Source: an uncultured Christensenella sp. (lineage in GTDB: Bacteria; Bacillota; Clostridia; Christensenellales; UBA1242). Taken from it: 51,009 bases of DNA. The DNA is taken from assembly GCA_949296965.1 (NCBI GenBank), contig CASFQL010000022.1, positions 1 to 51,009 on the forward strand, in the 5' to 3' direction. The notes under the pieces are model-generated. The model was given only the letters and a program-made list of their open reading frames with translations, was not told the DNA's origin and ran no database searches. Of this stretch, positions 34,976-44,122 are shown piece after piece (the first letter of the stretch is position 1; every line of letters starts with the position of its first letter). The position numbers and the translations under genes are program-made.

Positions 34976-36300
34976 GATATCTTATTTGGGGTTTAGGTAA
35001 AAGTGGTATTGCTTGTTTGGAGTTATTAAATGACAAGAAAAATAAAATTTATATTTATGATGACAATTTAGAAGTTATTAATGAGTTCTCAAAAAAAATT
35101 GAAAAAAACAGTAAAATAACAATTTTAGAAAAGTTAGAAAGAGATTTTTTTTATTTTATTGATACCGTTGTTATTAGTCCAGCAATCAGTATAAAAAACA
35201 ACTTACTTGTATTTGCAAAAAGTATTGGAGTAGAAGTAATAAGTGAACTTGAATTAGGTTTTAGATATTCAAAAAACAAAATAGTAGCAGTAACGGGAAC
35301 TAATGGAAAAACAACAACTGTTGAATTAATTTATTCTATTTTAAAAAGGGCGGGAAAGAGAGTTTCAAAAGTTGGAAATATTGGGACTCCACTTTCAAGT
35401 GTAGTAAAAAACAAAAAAAAGGATATTTTAGTTTGTGAAGTTAGTAGTTTTCAACTTGAAGGAACAAAAAATTTTTCTCCAAACATTTCTTGTTTGTTAA
35501 ATATAACACCAGACCACTTAAATAGACACAGTTTTGAAGAATATAAAAAACTAAAATATAAGATATTTAATAGTCCAAAAAGAAAAAATGTTTGTGTTAT
35601 AAATGAAAATTTAGATAGCAGTAAGTTGAACAATGTTTATGTTTTTGGCAACAAAAAACACAAAAATGGGGCTTATATTGATGGTAATGTGATTTTTTTT
35701 ACTAAAAATAACAGACAAAAAGAAATAATTAATAAAAACCAAATCAAGTTAATTGGTAATCATAATTTGCAAAATGTTTTGTGTGCTATTATTGTTGCAA
35801 AACTATTAAAGATTAGAAACAAATATATAAAACTTGCCCTAAAAGATTTTAAAGCAAGCAAACATAGACTTGAATTAGTTTTTGAACATAATAGTATGAA
35901 ATTTTATGATGATAGTAAGGCAACTAACATTGATGCGACTTTGCAGGCTGTAAATTCAATTAAGGGAGAAACTATACTGATTTTAGGTGGAAGTGATAAA
36001 GGTTATGATTATAGTCAACTTCTTGCAAATTTACCAGAAAATATTATAAAAATTTATGCAGTTGGTCAGGTAAGAGAAAAGATATTAAATTCATATAATT
36101 TGCTAAATTTAAGTATTAAAATTGAAACTTATGAAAAACTTTGTGACGCTGTTTTTTCTGCTTGCAAAGAGTTAAAAGAAAATCAAAATTTACTGTTATC
36201 TCCTGCAAGTGCTAGTTTTGATGAATTTAAGAGTTATAAGGAGCGTGGAGAAAAGTTTCTAACTTACATAAAGGATTTTTATAATGAAGACAAAAGTTAA
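34972..36300 (+). CDS. murD: UDP-N-acetylmuramoylalanine-D-glutamate ligase MurD
   Basis: The ligase adds D-glutamate to UDP-MurNAc-L-alanine. The 442 residues begin with the substrate-binding motif WGLGKSGIA (6-14), have TGTNGKTTT (108-116), a PDHLNRH segment, and KFYDDSKATN with ILILGGSDKGYDY in the C-terminal domain. Normal length. Overlaps mraY by four and ftsW by 17 bases, so mraY-murD-ftsW is a tight unit. Confidence 0.95.
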   Translation: MRYLIWGLGKSGIACLELLNDKKNKIYIYDDNLEVINEFSKKIEKNSKITILEKLERDFFYFIDTVVISPAISIKNNLLVFAKSIGVEVISELELGFRYSKNKIVAVTGTNGKTTTVELIYSILKRAGKRVSKVGNIGTPLSSVVKNKKKDILVCEVSSFQLEGTKNFSPNISCLLNITPDHLNRHSFEEYKKLKYKIFNSPKRKNVCVINENLDSSKLNNVYVFGNKKHKNGAYIDGNVIFFTKNNRQKEIINKNQIKLIGNHNLQNVLCAIIVAKLLKIRNKYIKLALKDFKASKHRLELVFEHNSMKFYDDSKATNIDATLQAVNSIKGETILILGGSDKGYDYSQLLANLPENIIKIYAVGQVREKILNSYNLLNLSIKIETYEKLCDAVFSACKELKENQNLLLSPASASFDEFKSYKERGEKFLTYIKDFYNEDKS

Positions 36301-37495
36301 TCTTAAAAATAGTAAAGCGGGTATAACTCTTCTTTGCATATGCACTTTTTTAGTCTTGTTTGGAGTCTTGATGGTTTATAGTGCGAGTTATTACTATGCA
36401 CAAAAAAATTATAATAATCCATACTTTTTTTTAATAAAACAATTAATAGGCTTTTTTATTGGGATACTAGCATTGTTCTTTTTGAGTAGATTTGACTATA
36501 ATAAATTAAAAAAATTTGGATTAGTAGCCTTAATTATTGGCTATGTTTTATTAATTCTTGTTTTTATACCTGGTATTGGTGTTGAAAATTATGGAGCAAA
36601 AAGATGGATAAGTTTGCCCGGATTTACAATTCAATCAAGTGAGATTGCAAAATTTTCATTTGTATTATTTGCTAGTGCTTATTTATCAAAACATCATAAG
36701 GATATAAAAAGTCTAAAAGTTTTACTCCCTGTAATTCTTGCAGGGGGACTTACTTGCCTTTTAATTATATTAGAACCTAATATGTCCATTACAATGTGTA
36801 TTGGTATGGTTATGTTAGCAATGTTATTTATTGGTGGGGCATCATTTAAACATTTTTTACTATTATCTTTACCCTTAATTATATTAGTGCCCGTTCTTAT
36901 TCTGTTGGAACCTTATAGAATGGCTCGACTACTTGCCTTTATTAACCCTTGGGAAAATCCAAAAGGGGAAGGATACCAACTAATTCAATCTTTCTTTTCG
37001 ATTTCAAGCGGTGGACTTTTTGGAGTAGGACTATTTAATTCAAGGCAAAAATATTTGTTCTTACCTTTTTCTGAAAGTGATTTTATATTCTCAGTAATTG
37101 CAGAAGAATTTGGGCTTATTGGGTGTATAATTTTACTTTCACTATATTTTATTTTGATTGTGTGCGGGATAAAAATTGCTATCAAAGCAAAAAATCGTTT
37201 TGGCTGTTATCTTGCTAGTGGAATAGTTAGTATTATATGTATTCAAACAGTTTTAAATATTGCGGTCGTCAGTGGACTAATTCCGCCTACTGGACTTCCA
37301 CTTCCATTTATAAGTAGTGGAAGCACGTCAATAGTTGTTTTTATGTCTGCAATAGGAGTTCTATTAAATATTGATAGGCAGAATAATAATAGTTTAGTTA
37401 CTTCAAGTATGATAGAAAACAATACTACAAGCAAAAAGAAAAAAACCTTTCTTTTTAAAAAAAATTTTTTTAAGAAAAAAACAATAAAAAATTAA
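36284..37495 (+). CDS. ftsW: SEDS glycan polymerase FtsW
   Basis: A polytopic membrane glycosyltransferase that works with a class B PBP in septal wall synthesis; the SpoVD-type PBP lies in the same cluster. The 403 residues show GVLMVYSAS (27-35), KRWI (106-109), QSSEIAK (117-123), a GEGYQLIQSFFSISSGGLFG segment and LPLPFISSGSTSI. A very Lys-rich cytoplasmic tail ends the protein. Spacing within murD identifies it as FtsW rather than RodA. The stop lies four bases before the convergent gene end. Confidence 0.93.
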   Translation: MKTKVNLKNSKAGITLLCICTFLVLFGVLMVYSASYYYAQKNYNNPYFFLIKQLIGFFIGILALFFLSRFDYNKLKKFGLVALIIGYVLLILVFIPGIGVENYGAKRWISLPGFTIQSSEIAKFSFVLFASAYLSKHHKDIKSLKVLLPVILAGGLTCLLIILEPNMSITMCIGMVMLAMLFIGGASFKHFLLLSLPLIILVPVLILLEPYRMARLLAFINPWENPKGEGYQLIQSFFSISSGGLFGVGLFNSRQKYLFLPFSESDFIFSVIAEEFGLIGCIILLSLYFILIVCGIKIAIKAKNRFGCYLASGIVSIICIQTVLNIAVVSGLIPPTGLPLPFISSGSTSIVVFMSAIGVLLNIDRQNNNSLVTSSMIENNTTSKKKKTFLFKKNFFKKKTIKN

Positions 37496-37499
37496 TTTT

Positions 37500-37748
37500 T
37501 TAAATTTGAATCAGTTCGTCTGTTGTTTTATTAATTTGTCTAAACTTTAATAATTCTTCTTCTGTTTCTTTATGTAAAAAAGGTGTATCAAAAGAAATAT
37601 GGTGTTTATCAAAATAAGGCTTTAAGTTTTCTTTTGTAATTTTAGAAGATATTGTCGCTTTCAAGCCAAAAGCATCAAACAATTTTTTTTCTAAGTCTAA
37701 ATCAATTTTAACATAATAATCTATATATCCTTGTTTATCAAAAATCAT
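37500..37748 (-). CDS. Unrecognised small protein downstream of the broken gene
   Basis: The 82-residue, charged product starts at an ATG that overlaps the stop of the preceding minus-strand frame as ATGA, as in a translationally coupled pair. It has no signal or membrane segment and matches nothing I recognise. It is convergent with ftsW, with a four-base gap. Probably part of the same inserted remnant as its upstream partner. Confidence 0.5.
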   Translation of the reverse strand: MIFDKQGYIDYYVKIDLDLEKKLFDAFGLKATISSKITKENLKPYFDKHHISFDTPFLHKETEEELLKFRQINKTTDELIQI

Positions 37749-38320
37749 TTTTCATATTCTTCTGAAAAAAGAGATAAATTTCGTTTATCACTTTTTAATT
37801 TAATTCTTAAACTTCCAATATCGCAACCTTGTTTCATACTACTAATTGTATCTTTAACTAGTTCATCAATTTGACTTTCAATTTCACTTGGTATAGTTCT
37901 TTGAATTAAACTACAAATCTTTGCTTGTAAATTGACATAGTCTTTTATTTGTTGGCTGGTTCTAATGTTTTCTAGGTATTGTCCGCATTTTGCATAAAAG
38001 TAGTTTTTTTCTATTGTTTCTTTAAAAGATTTAACTAGTCTATACTTCAAATAATTTTTAAGGTCCATTTCTTGCCCATAGGAATTAGTAATTAACCCAG
38101 AGTAATTTGCAATTCTTTTAAGTTCGTCTTTCTTTATATCCCTAAAAAACTCATCTATTGCCTGGCATCTTTCAAGGTTATAAGATGAATGTTTATATTC
38201 TGGCTCTTCTCCAAAACCAATAAAATTATTGATTTTAGATAATAGGGGATTTATTTTCTCAGCACCTTCAAATAATTTAGAATAAGGGACTTTGAGTTGG
38301 TTTAGATAAGATAGAGAACT
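37745..38320 (-). pseudogene. 5'-truncated gene inside the dcw cluster
   Basis: The minus-strand frame is open from just after TAG (38323-38321) to the stop at 37745, 191 codons, but the first 84 codons contain no ATG, GTG or TTG. They nevertheless look coding (for example FEGAEKINPLLSKINNFIGFGEEPEYKH), so the gene has most likely lost its 5' end; the first ATG, at 38068, would yield 107 residues. No family recognised. It and the coupled small gene break the usual ftsW-murG-murA order and look like a remnant of foreign DNA or of a rearrangement. Confidence 0.55.
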
Positions 38321-38516
38321 CTAAGTTGTTTTAATATGGTAATTTTTTTTTTGCCATTATAAAGCATTTTAAGATTAATATTACTTATAAAGACTTATAT
38401 TAGTTATTCTAACTACTATTAAAGCAATTTAAAAGTCTTTAATTAAAACTAAGAGATAATTTTTTTATCACATAAAAAAATATTTTTCCATAAAATGATA
38501 TGTATTAGGAGAAAGA

Positions 38517-39767
38517 ATGGATAAATTTATTATAAATGGTGGGAAAAGATTAAACGGCAGTATTTCCGTGCCAAAAGCAAAAAATTCTTATCTTGCTATA
38601 CTAGCAGGTTGTGTGCTTTCAAGTGGAGTTGTTACTTTACACTTTTGTCCAAACTTTGTAGACATACATAAAATGCTTGAAATATTAGAAGTGCTTGGTT
38701 GTAAGGTTGAAAAGAAAGATAATGATTTGTTTATTGATTGCCGTTTTATACATAACTACACCGTTCCAAATGAAATTGCTAAACAAATTAGGTCGTCAAT
38801 TTTTTTGCTAGGTCCAATACTTGCTAGACTTAAAAAAGCAGTTGTTTGTTACCCTGGTGGTTGCGATATTGGGGCAAGACCTATTGATTTGCATTTAAAG
38901 GGGCTTAAATCTTTGAATGTAGAGATTAGCGAAAGGTTTGGAATAATTGAGTGTAGTGCAGAGAATTTAAAAGGAAACGATATCCATTTAGATTATCCTA
39001 GTGTAGGTGCAACTGAAAATATTATGATGGCTAGTGTTTTAGCAAACGGAACTACTAGAATTTTTAATTGTGCAAAAGAACCTGAAATAGTCGATTTGCA
39101 AAATTTTATAAACAAAATGGGCGGGAAAATTAGTGGTGCTGGAACAGATACAATCACTATTGAAGGTGTAGAAAAACTAGGTTCAGTCGAATACACCCCT
39201 ATGCCAGATAGAATAATAGCGGGGACATATTTACTAGGTTGTGCAACTTGCGGTGGTGAGATTTTAGTAAAAAATGTCGAATATGAACATATTTACTCGC
39301 TTATAACAAAACTCCGTGATGCGGGCTTGGAAATTGAGATAAAAGATGATAGTATTTTGTTGGTTTCAAATAAAAGACCAAATAGTTTTAATAAAATAGA
39401 AACTTTGCCATATCCTGGTTTTCCAACAGATTTGCAACCACAGTCATTAGTTTTACAGACAATAAGCAATGGAGTTTGCTTAGTTGTTGAAAACTTATTT
39501 GAAACAAGACTTAAACATGTCCCAGAGTTAATTAAAATGGGAGCAAATGTTCTAGTAAAAGATAGAATTGCTCTTGTAAGTGGGGTAAAAGAATTATATG
39601 GGACAGAAGTTTGTTGCACTGATTTAAGGGCGGGTGCTGCTCTTACAATTGCTGGAATGGTCGCAAAAGGGCAAACAACTCTTTCAAACATACATATAAT
39701 TGACAGGGGATACGACCATATAGAAAATGCCTTTAATGAACTAGGTGCGGATATTAAAAGAGAATAA
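38517..39767 (+). CDS. murA: UDP-N-acetylglucosamine 1-carboxyvinyltransferase
   Basis: The enzyme transfers enolpyruvate to UDP-GlcNAc, the first committed step of peptidoglycan synthesis. The 416 residues show K22-N23 (in PKAKNS, where SGAKNA is usual), the fosfomycin-target loop GGCDIGARPIDLH with C116 and R121, and PGFPTDLQPQ with the catalytic aspartate. AGGAG precedes the ATG. Together with ftsQ it forms the end of the cluster in this window. Confidence 0.94.
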   Translation: MDKFIINGGKRLNGSISVPKAKNSYLAILAGCVLSSGVVTLHFCPNFVDIHKMLEILEVLGCKVEKKDNDLFIDCRFIHNYTVPNEIAKQIRSSIFLLGPILARLKKAVVCYPGGCDIGARPIDLHLKGLKSLNVEISERFGIIECSAENLKGNDIHLDYPSVGATENIMMASVLANGTTRIFNCAKEPEIVDLQNFINKMGGKISGAGTDTITIEGVEKLGSVEYTPMPDRIIAGTYLLGCATCGGEILVKNVEYEHIYSLITKLRDAGLEIEIKDDSILLVSNKRPNSFNKIETLPYPGFPTDLQPQSLVLQTISNGVCLVVENLFETRLKHVPELIKMGANVLVKDRIALVSGVKELYGTEVCCTDLRAGAALTIAGMVAKGQTTLSNIHIIDRGYDHIENAFNELGADIKRE

Positions 39768-39781
39768 AGGAATTAGATTAA

Positions 39782-40624
39782 ATGCGGAAAAGAAGACTTG
39801 TTCTAATGGTTAGTATAATGCTAATATTTGTGTTTTTGTTAACATTATCATCTGCATTGTTTGAGTTAAAAAGTGTAGAGATTTGCTTTTATAATTCAAA
39901 TTCAAAAGTAATTGATATTAGCCAAAACAAGATATACAATACTCAAAAAAAAGTAGATGAGATAATTAACACAACAAACTTTGACTATGGACAATCATTA
40001 TTTCTTACAAATAGCAACGATTATACCTATATGCTAGAAAGCAAAAATCCATATTTAAAGGTATTATATATAGAATCTCTTTTTCCTAATAAATTGCTTG
40101 TTAAGGCAACAGAAAGACAAAAGTTGTTTTACATTTCAAGTTTAGAGAATGACTTTATCTTTGATAGCGAATACAAAATATTAGAAAAAGGCGAAAATTT
40201 AGATAAAGCAGAACTTATAAAATTTGAATTTCAAAATAAATCTGGCAGGGAACTATCTTTTTTTGATTTTTTTGAGATATCAAGTTTTGCTTTTGATGTT
40301 GGACAATTTTTGACGGAAAATAATTTAGTTTTTGATAGTATTACAAATTGTGTTAATATTATAAATTCAAATTTTAGTTTGTTATTGCAAAACTCAGTTT
40401 CATTTATTATTGAAGAAGACGAGCAAGATGTTAATTTTTTAATAAAAACAAAAGGAATATTAGGGGTTAGTATTGAAATTGAAGATTTATTTAATGATTT
40501 TGATAAAAAACTTACAAAAGTTTTACAGTCTTTGCAAACAATTTACGATGTTGAAAGAGTAAAAACAACTTATGGTAAAATTCTAATTGACAAAAATTGT
40601 AATTGTTTTTGGTATAATATGTAA
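39782..40624 (+). CDS. ftsQ: FtsQ/DivIB-like division protein
   Basis: A bitopic protein of 280 residues: basic N-terminus MRKRR, one membrane helix (about 6-27), then an outer part with a POTRA-like region in which YIESLFPNKLLVKATERQKLFYI (about 98-120) matches the SFPN-x-L-x-V-x-E-R-x-P-x-A pattern of FtsQ/DivIB. It would bridge FtsL, FtsB and the septal synthase. It lies 14 bases after murA, the expected place. ftsA and ftsZ do not follow. Confidence 0.8.
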   Translation: MRKRRLVLMVSIMLIFVFLLTLSSALFELKSVEICFYNSNSKVIDISQNKIYNTQKKVDEIINTTNFDYGQSLFLTNSNDYTYMLESKNPYLKVLYIESLFPNKLLVKATERQKLFYISSLENDFIFDSEYKILEKGENLDKAELIKFEFQNKSGRELSFFDFFEISSFAFDVGQFLTENNLVFDSITNCVNIINSNFSLLLQNSVSFIIEEDEQDVNFLIKTKGILGVSIEIEDLFNDFDKKLTKVLQSLQTIYDVERVKTTYGKILIDKNCNCFWYNM

Positions 40625-40701
40625 TGTATTTTTTCTTTTATTTATCAAAAAATACTATTGTTAGGTTTAATTATCTAACAAAAAAGGGGGATTTTTTTAT
40701 T

Positions 40702-40782
40702 ATGGCAAGAGAGTCATCAAAAAAGGCTTCAAAAAAAGCATCTAAGATGAAAAACAATAATTCAGTTGAAAATTGTAACTAA
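40702..40782 (+). CDS. 26-residue Lys/Ser-rich small protein
   Basis: ATG 40702 is preceded by a strong AAAAAGGGGG site (40681-40690) and the frame ends at TAA 40780-40782. The peptide starts MARESSKKASKKASKMKNNN: 26 residues, seven Lys and six Ser, one Cys near the end, strongly basic. A TGTTAG/CTAACA hairpin (40660-40680) lies directly before the ribosome site, and a good terminator follows at 40847. No family is recognised. The site plus terminator make a real small gene likely; a nucleic-acid-binding role is suggested only by charge. Confidence 0.65.
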   Translation: MARESSKKASKKASKMKNNNSVENCN

Positions 40783-40846
40783 TTTTAGATTTGTTTGGAG
40801 CAAAAATGAGAAGAAATGCAATATAAAATAATCTTTCTTCTTAATT

Positions 40847-40882
40847 AAAGCAAAGGTAAAATAAGTCCTTTGCTTTTTTATT
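40847..40882 (+). terminator. Rho-independent terminator after the small basic protein
   Basis: AAAGCAAAGG (40847-40856) pairs with CCTTTGCTTT (40867-40876), followed by a long T-run. Confidence 0.9.
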
Positions 40883-41031
40883 TTTTTATGATATAATTAT
40901 AATAATAAAATGATGTTAATAAAAATTTTTAAACAAAAAAATTATTTTTTAATCAAATTATAGTTATTATAAGTAGGATTAAAAATATTTTGTTATTTGA
41001 ATTTTTGTAATAATTTATAAGAGGGAAAAAT

Positions 41032-41829
41032 ATGACATTTGAAGAAAAATTTAATAATTTAAAAACACAAGAAGATATAGAAAATTATGTTAATGAAAAA
41101 ATAAATTCTTCTAAGGGTGGATTTATTGATAGTATTACTAAAAGCAAATATGATGATTTTATAAGCCCAGAAACAGAATGTTATGCATCACCTATTATGT
41201 GCAATCCTATTCATTTAGATGATAAGGAAATGTATGTTGATTTTATAAGTGAATATAAAAAAACAGAAAATGTAAATATTTCTAATGTTGGACAAAATAT
41301 TTTGTTAGTTCAAAATTATATTGAAGAATATTTTGGAAGCGGTAGAGATGAAATGAAGCGTCGAGAATTAAATTCTTCTTTTTTAAGTGGGGGAGGCGAC
41401 CATTCAATAAAGGAATATAAAGGAAAGAATGTTGCAGTTTGTTTTGAAAGAAGCACTGTTGCTCATAACCTTTTGCATTTGCTTGGTTCACAATCTTCTT
41501 TAATTATGAGAGGTGGGCACGCATATTTGTTAGTTAAAGGTAAAAATAGTTATGTTTTGTATGACCCAAATAATTTAACAAAAGTTACAAATAAAACAAA
41601 TAATACTATATTTTATTCACCTTCATTAATGATATTAGATGATAATACTTATAACGATTTAGTTTATTCTGATAAACAAATTACCTTTAACGACAATTTT
41701 TTAAGTAGAATTTATAAAAAAGATATGTATGAACTTGAAATTCCAAAATTAAATTATAAAGGTTTAGAACTACAAAAGGAAAAAGAAGAAAATAAAGAAC
41801 AATACCAAGAAAAAGAACATAATTTTTAG
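41032..41829 (+). CDS. Transglutaminase-like (Cys-His-Asp) protein
   Basis: GAGGG precedes the ATG. The 265 residues contain the spacing of a transglutaminase/papain-like core: AVCFERSTVAHNLLHLLG with C137 on a helix start, GGHAYLLV with H163, and YVLYDPNN with D178. The N-terminal 100 residues and a Lys/Glu/Gln-rich tail (about 245-265) are unassigned. No signal peptide, so cytoplasmic unless exported otherwise. Substrate unknown; could be a peptidase, deamidase or a non-catalytic relative. Isolated gene with no obvious partner. Confidence 0.6.
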   Translation: MTFEEKFNNLKTQEDIENYVNEKINSSKGGFIDSITKSKYDDFISPETECYASPIMCNPIHLDDKEMYVDFISEYKKTENVNISNVGQNILLVQNYIEEYFGSGRDEMKRRELNSSFLSGGGDHSIKEYKGKNVAVCFERSTVAHNLLHLLGSQSSLIMRGGHAYLLVKGKNSYVLYDPNNLTKVTNKTNNTIFYSPSLMILDDNTYNDLVYSDKQITFNDNFLSRIYKKDMYELEIPKLNYKGLELQKEKEENKEQYQEKEHNF

Positions 41830-42078
41830 CATTTTGTTTTTATAACTTTTTAAATAAATCTTAAACTATTTTATTAAAATTAAAAAGATTAATTTTAAAT
41901 TATTCTTAACATTTTACTATCTTGCTTCATATAAAAGAATAAGGCAGGAGAGTGAAAAATAATCAAGTTTGTTAAAAAAAATATTACATATAAAATTATT
42001 TTAAATAAAAGCAATTTTATTAGTTACTTTTTAAGAAAGGTATAAAAAGTTGAAATTTACTTTAATTTTCTAAAATAT

Positions 42079-42167
42079 AAATTATGTGCTGTAAATTTTT
42101 TTCAAAAAATTTACTATAAAGTCTTGACAAACTTTATTCAAAAGTTATCACTTTTGGCACAAAATTT
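42079..42167 (+). repeat. Cloverleaf intergenic element, copy 6 (degenerate)
   Basis: Outer arms AAATTATGTGC (42079-42089) and GCACAAAATTT (42157-42167) pair with one mismatch. Hairpin 1 GTAAATTTTT/AAAAATTTAC, hairpin 2 ATAAAGT/ACTTTAT and hairpin 3 CAAAAGT/ACTTTTG with loop TATC keep their pairing despite changed sequence. It lies between the transglutaminase-like gene and the tRNA cluster; the remaining bases of that gap are AT-rich. Confidence 0.8.
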
Positions 42168-42334
42168 GAATTTGGCGTCGTTAAGTAAAAATATAAGTAA
42201 ACTTATCTTTTTACCTTAACTTCCTATAATATAACTACTTTAAGTATAGAAAAACAATAATAGTAACTAAAAATAAGAAAATTTTTAAAAAAGTAAAAAA
42301 AATTAAAAAATATTAAAAAAAGTTAAAATTTTTC

Positions 42335-42363
42335 TTGACTATTGCTGTCTATTTTGATATATT
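42335..42363 (+). promoter_or_regulatory. Promoter of the tRNA cluster
   Basis: TTGACT (42335-42340) and TATATT (42358-42363) are 17 bases apart, about 30 bases before the first tRNA. Confidence 0.85.
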
Positions 42364-42397
42364 GCATATCGTAATACTTTTTTACCAAATTGGTTAT

Positions 42398-42472
42398 GCG
42401 GGGGTGGCTCAGTGGTAGAGCGTCACCTTGCCAAGGTGAACGTCGCGGGTTCGAATCCCGTCCTCCGCTCCA
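42398..42472 (+). tRNA. tRNA-Gly (GCC)
   Basis: Acceptor GCGGGGG (42398) pairs with CCTCCGC; D-loop GGCTCAGTGGTAGAGC; anticodon GCC at 42430-42432 in loop TTGCCAA; T-arm GCGGGTTCGAATCCCG; CCA encoded. Confidence 0.97.
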
Positions 42473-42475
42473 AAT

Positions 42476-42552
42476 GGGAGTATAGCTCAGTTGGTTAGAG
42501 CACCTGCCTTACAAGCAGGGGGTCGTAGGTTCGAGTCCTACTGTTCCCACCA
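42476..42552 (+). tRNA. tRNA-Val (TAC)
   Basis: Starts three bases after tRNA-Gly. Acceptor GGGAGTA pairs with TGTTCCC; anticodon TAC at 42510-42512 between CCTGC and GCAGG; T-arm GTAGGTTCGAGTCCTAC; CCA encoded. Confidence 0.96.
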
Positions 42553-42557
42553 TATCT

Positions 42558-42631
42558 GGCACCATAGCCAAGCGGTAAGGCAGAGGTCTGCAAAACCTTC
42601 ATCCCCGGTCCGAATCCGGGTGGTGCCTCCA
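42558..42631 (+). tRNA. tRNA-Cys (GCA)
   Basis: Acceptor GGCACCA pairs with TGGTGCC; anticodon GCA at 42590-42592; T-arm CCCGGTCCGAATCCGGG, with TCC instead of TTC at the start of the T-loop; CCA encoded. Confidence 0.96.
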
Positions 42632-42661
42632 AAACCAATTACACTATGCGGGTGTCAATAT

Positions 42662-42747
42662 GCCGAAGTGGTGGAATGGTAGACACAAGGGACTTAAAAT
42701 CCCTCGGGGGCAACTTCGTGCCGGTTCGAGTCCGGCCTTCGGCACCA
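42662..42747 (+). tRNA. tRNA-Leu (TAA)
   Basis: Acceptor GCCGAAG pairs with CTTCGGC; anticodon TAA at 42695-42697 between AGGGA and TCCCT; a long variable arm follows; T-arm CCGGTTCGAGTCCGG; CCA encoded. Last of the four-tRNA operon. Confidence 0.97.
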
Positions 42748-42766
42748 TTAACTAAAAATGGTATAA

Positions 42767-42800
42767 AACTACTTGAACTTAAAATTCAAGTAGTTTTTTT
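42767..42800 (+). terminator. Terminator of the tRNA operon
   Basis: AACTACTTGAA (42767-42777) pairs with TTCAAGTAGTT (42785-42795), then a T-run. Confidence 0.93.
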
Positions 42801-43209
42801 ATGAAAATTTTAGCAATATCTAAGAGCAAAATTTAATAGACATTTTATACTAAAAAAATATTTCTTTTAACTTTAAAATATCAAAATTATTGCTAATTAA
42901 AATAAAATTTTATTGCTATTGTGAATAAATAGTTAGTTGTTATTAAGTATTATGCCTTTAATGTCTTTTTTTGAAATGATTTTTAAATCGTAAGATAAAA
43001 AAGTATATTATATGATTATTATTTATATTTTTTATTGCTGACTTTTTTCATATTGATGTTACAATCTTAAATAGTAAGAGGGGTTTTGTTATTAGTAAAT
43101 TTTATACATTAAGGATATTCAATTGTAAATAGCACAATTTTTTACATTTTTCTACAATATTTCATATTTATATTTATTGTAAGTAATATATAAATATTGT
43201 GAGGTGTAA
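42801..43209. other. AT-rich gap after the tRNA operon
   Basis: About 400 bases with no open frame carrying a ribosome site, no hairpin with a T-run and no clear promoter. I see nothing definable in it. Confidence 0.4.
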
Positions 43210-43761
43210 ATGATTAATGTTTTTTTAAAGTCTAAACAAGAAATTAGCAGGGAATATGCCCTTAAAAAATTAAAAGGAGGAAATGCTCCTATAAAAAAAG
43301 TTTGTGAAACTTATATCGTTGAAAATGGAGAAAGAATTGATTGTTGTGATTTGTCAGAAAGCAAATTGTTAGATTTGATTGAAGAAGATTATGACAGTTT
43401 AATTTGTAGTAAAGTATATAATAATAAAATTAAAAATAGTTACTTTAACGCAAGTATTAATGAGTTTATTAGGTCAATTGATGATGATTATAAGGCAAGT
43501 TATGAAGGTATTTTAAGACTTATTAATATGTCAAAAAAATATGATATTGATTGCAACCATATTCATTATATTATGGCAAATTTAAAAGATATTGTAAGTA
43601 AATTAGAAGATGCTAGGAAAATTATAAAATATCAAAAACAACTTAAAAAAGATAATTCAAAAATAACTAATAAAGAGTTATATGAAACTTTATTAAATCT
43701 TGCAAAATTAGAGAAAAACCCTGCTTTTGATGATAAAGAAATGGAAGAAAGTTTGTTTTAA
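43210..43761 (+). CDS. Unrecognised helical protein
   Basis: GTGAGGTG precedes the ATG. The 183-residue product is hydrophilic and mostly helical, with a CC pair (INVFLKSKQEISREYALKK at the start, RIDCCDLSESK near residue 61) and Lys/Asp/Glu-rich helices later. No signal peptide, membrane segment or motif I recognise. It has a clear terminator after it and no partner gene; function unknown. Confidence 0.7.
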   Translation: MINVFLKSKQEISREYALKKLKGGNAPIKKVCETYIVENGERIDCCDLSESKLLDLIEEDYDSLICSKVYNNKIKNSYFNASINEFIRSIDDDYKASYEGILRLINMSKKYDIDCNHIHYIMANLKDIVSKLEDARKIIKYQKQLKKDNSKITNKELYETLLNLAKLEKNPAFDDKEMEESLF

Positions 43762-43784
43762 TTAAATTAAGTTGTAAATTCTTT

Positions 43785-43816
43785 AAAAATTCATAGTTAT
43801 GCTATGAATTTTTTAT
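43785..43816 (+). terminator. Rho-independent terminator
   Basis: AAATTCATAG (43787-43796) pairs with CTATGAATTT (43802-43811), followed by T; it ends the preceding unknown gene. Confidence 0.8.
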
Positions 43817-43964
43817 ATATATTATATTAATGTTTATCTGCTCATAGATAAAGATACTAATTAAAGAAAATTTTTAAAAGTAAATAAAATATTTATTTTC
43901 TACTTAATGGTAAAAGATATTTTACGAGAAGTTAATTATGTAGTTTAAAACTATATTCTATCTT

Positions 43965-44054
43965 GGACTTTGTGCAGTAAAAATTTGAAAAATTTTTACT
44001 ACGGAATTTTGATTTAAAATTCCGTGCAAAAGTGAAACTTTTGGCACAAAGTCC
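43965..44054 (+). repeat. Cloverleaf intergenic element, copy 7
   Basis: Outer arms GGACTTTGTGC (43965-43975) and GCACAAAGTCC (44044-44054) pair perfectly. Hairpin 2 is ACGGAATTTT/AAAATTCCGT, a double change that keeps pairing; hairpin 1 is AGTAAAAATTT/AAATTTTTACT; hairpin 3 is standard. It lies about 70 bases upstream of the ctsR promoter. Confidence 0.92.
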
Positions 44055-44122
44055 CATTTAATAGATAAGTTGCAATAGATATAATAAATTTTAATAAATT
44101 AAAAAATTTTTTTAAAAAATAG

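Noticed and set aside
42491..42682. 63-codon open frame over the tRNA cluster
   Set aside because: It runs through tRNA-Val, tRNA-Cys and the start of tRNA-Leu; no ribosome site.
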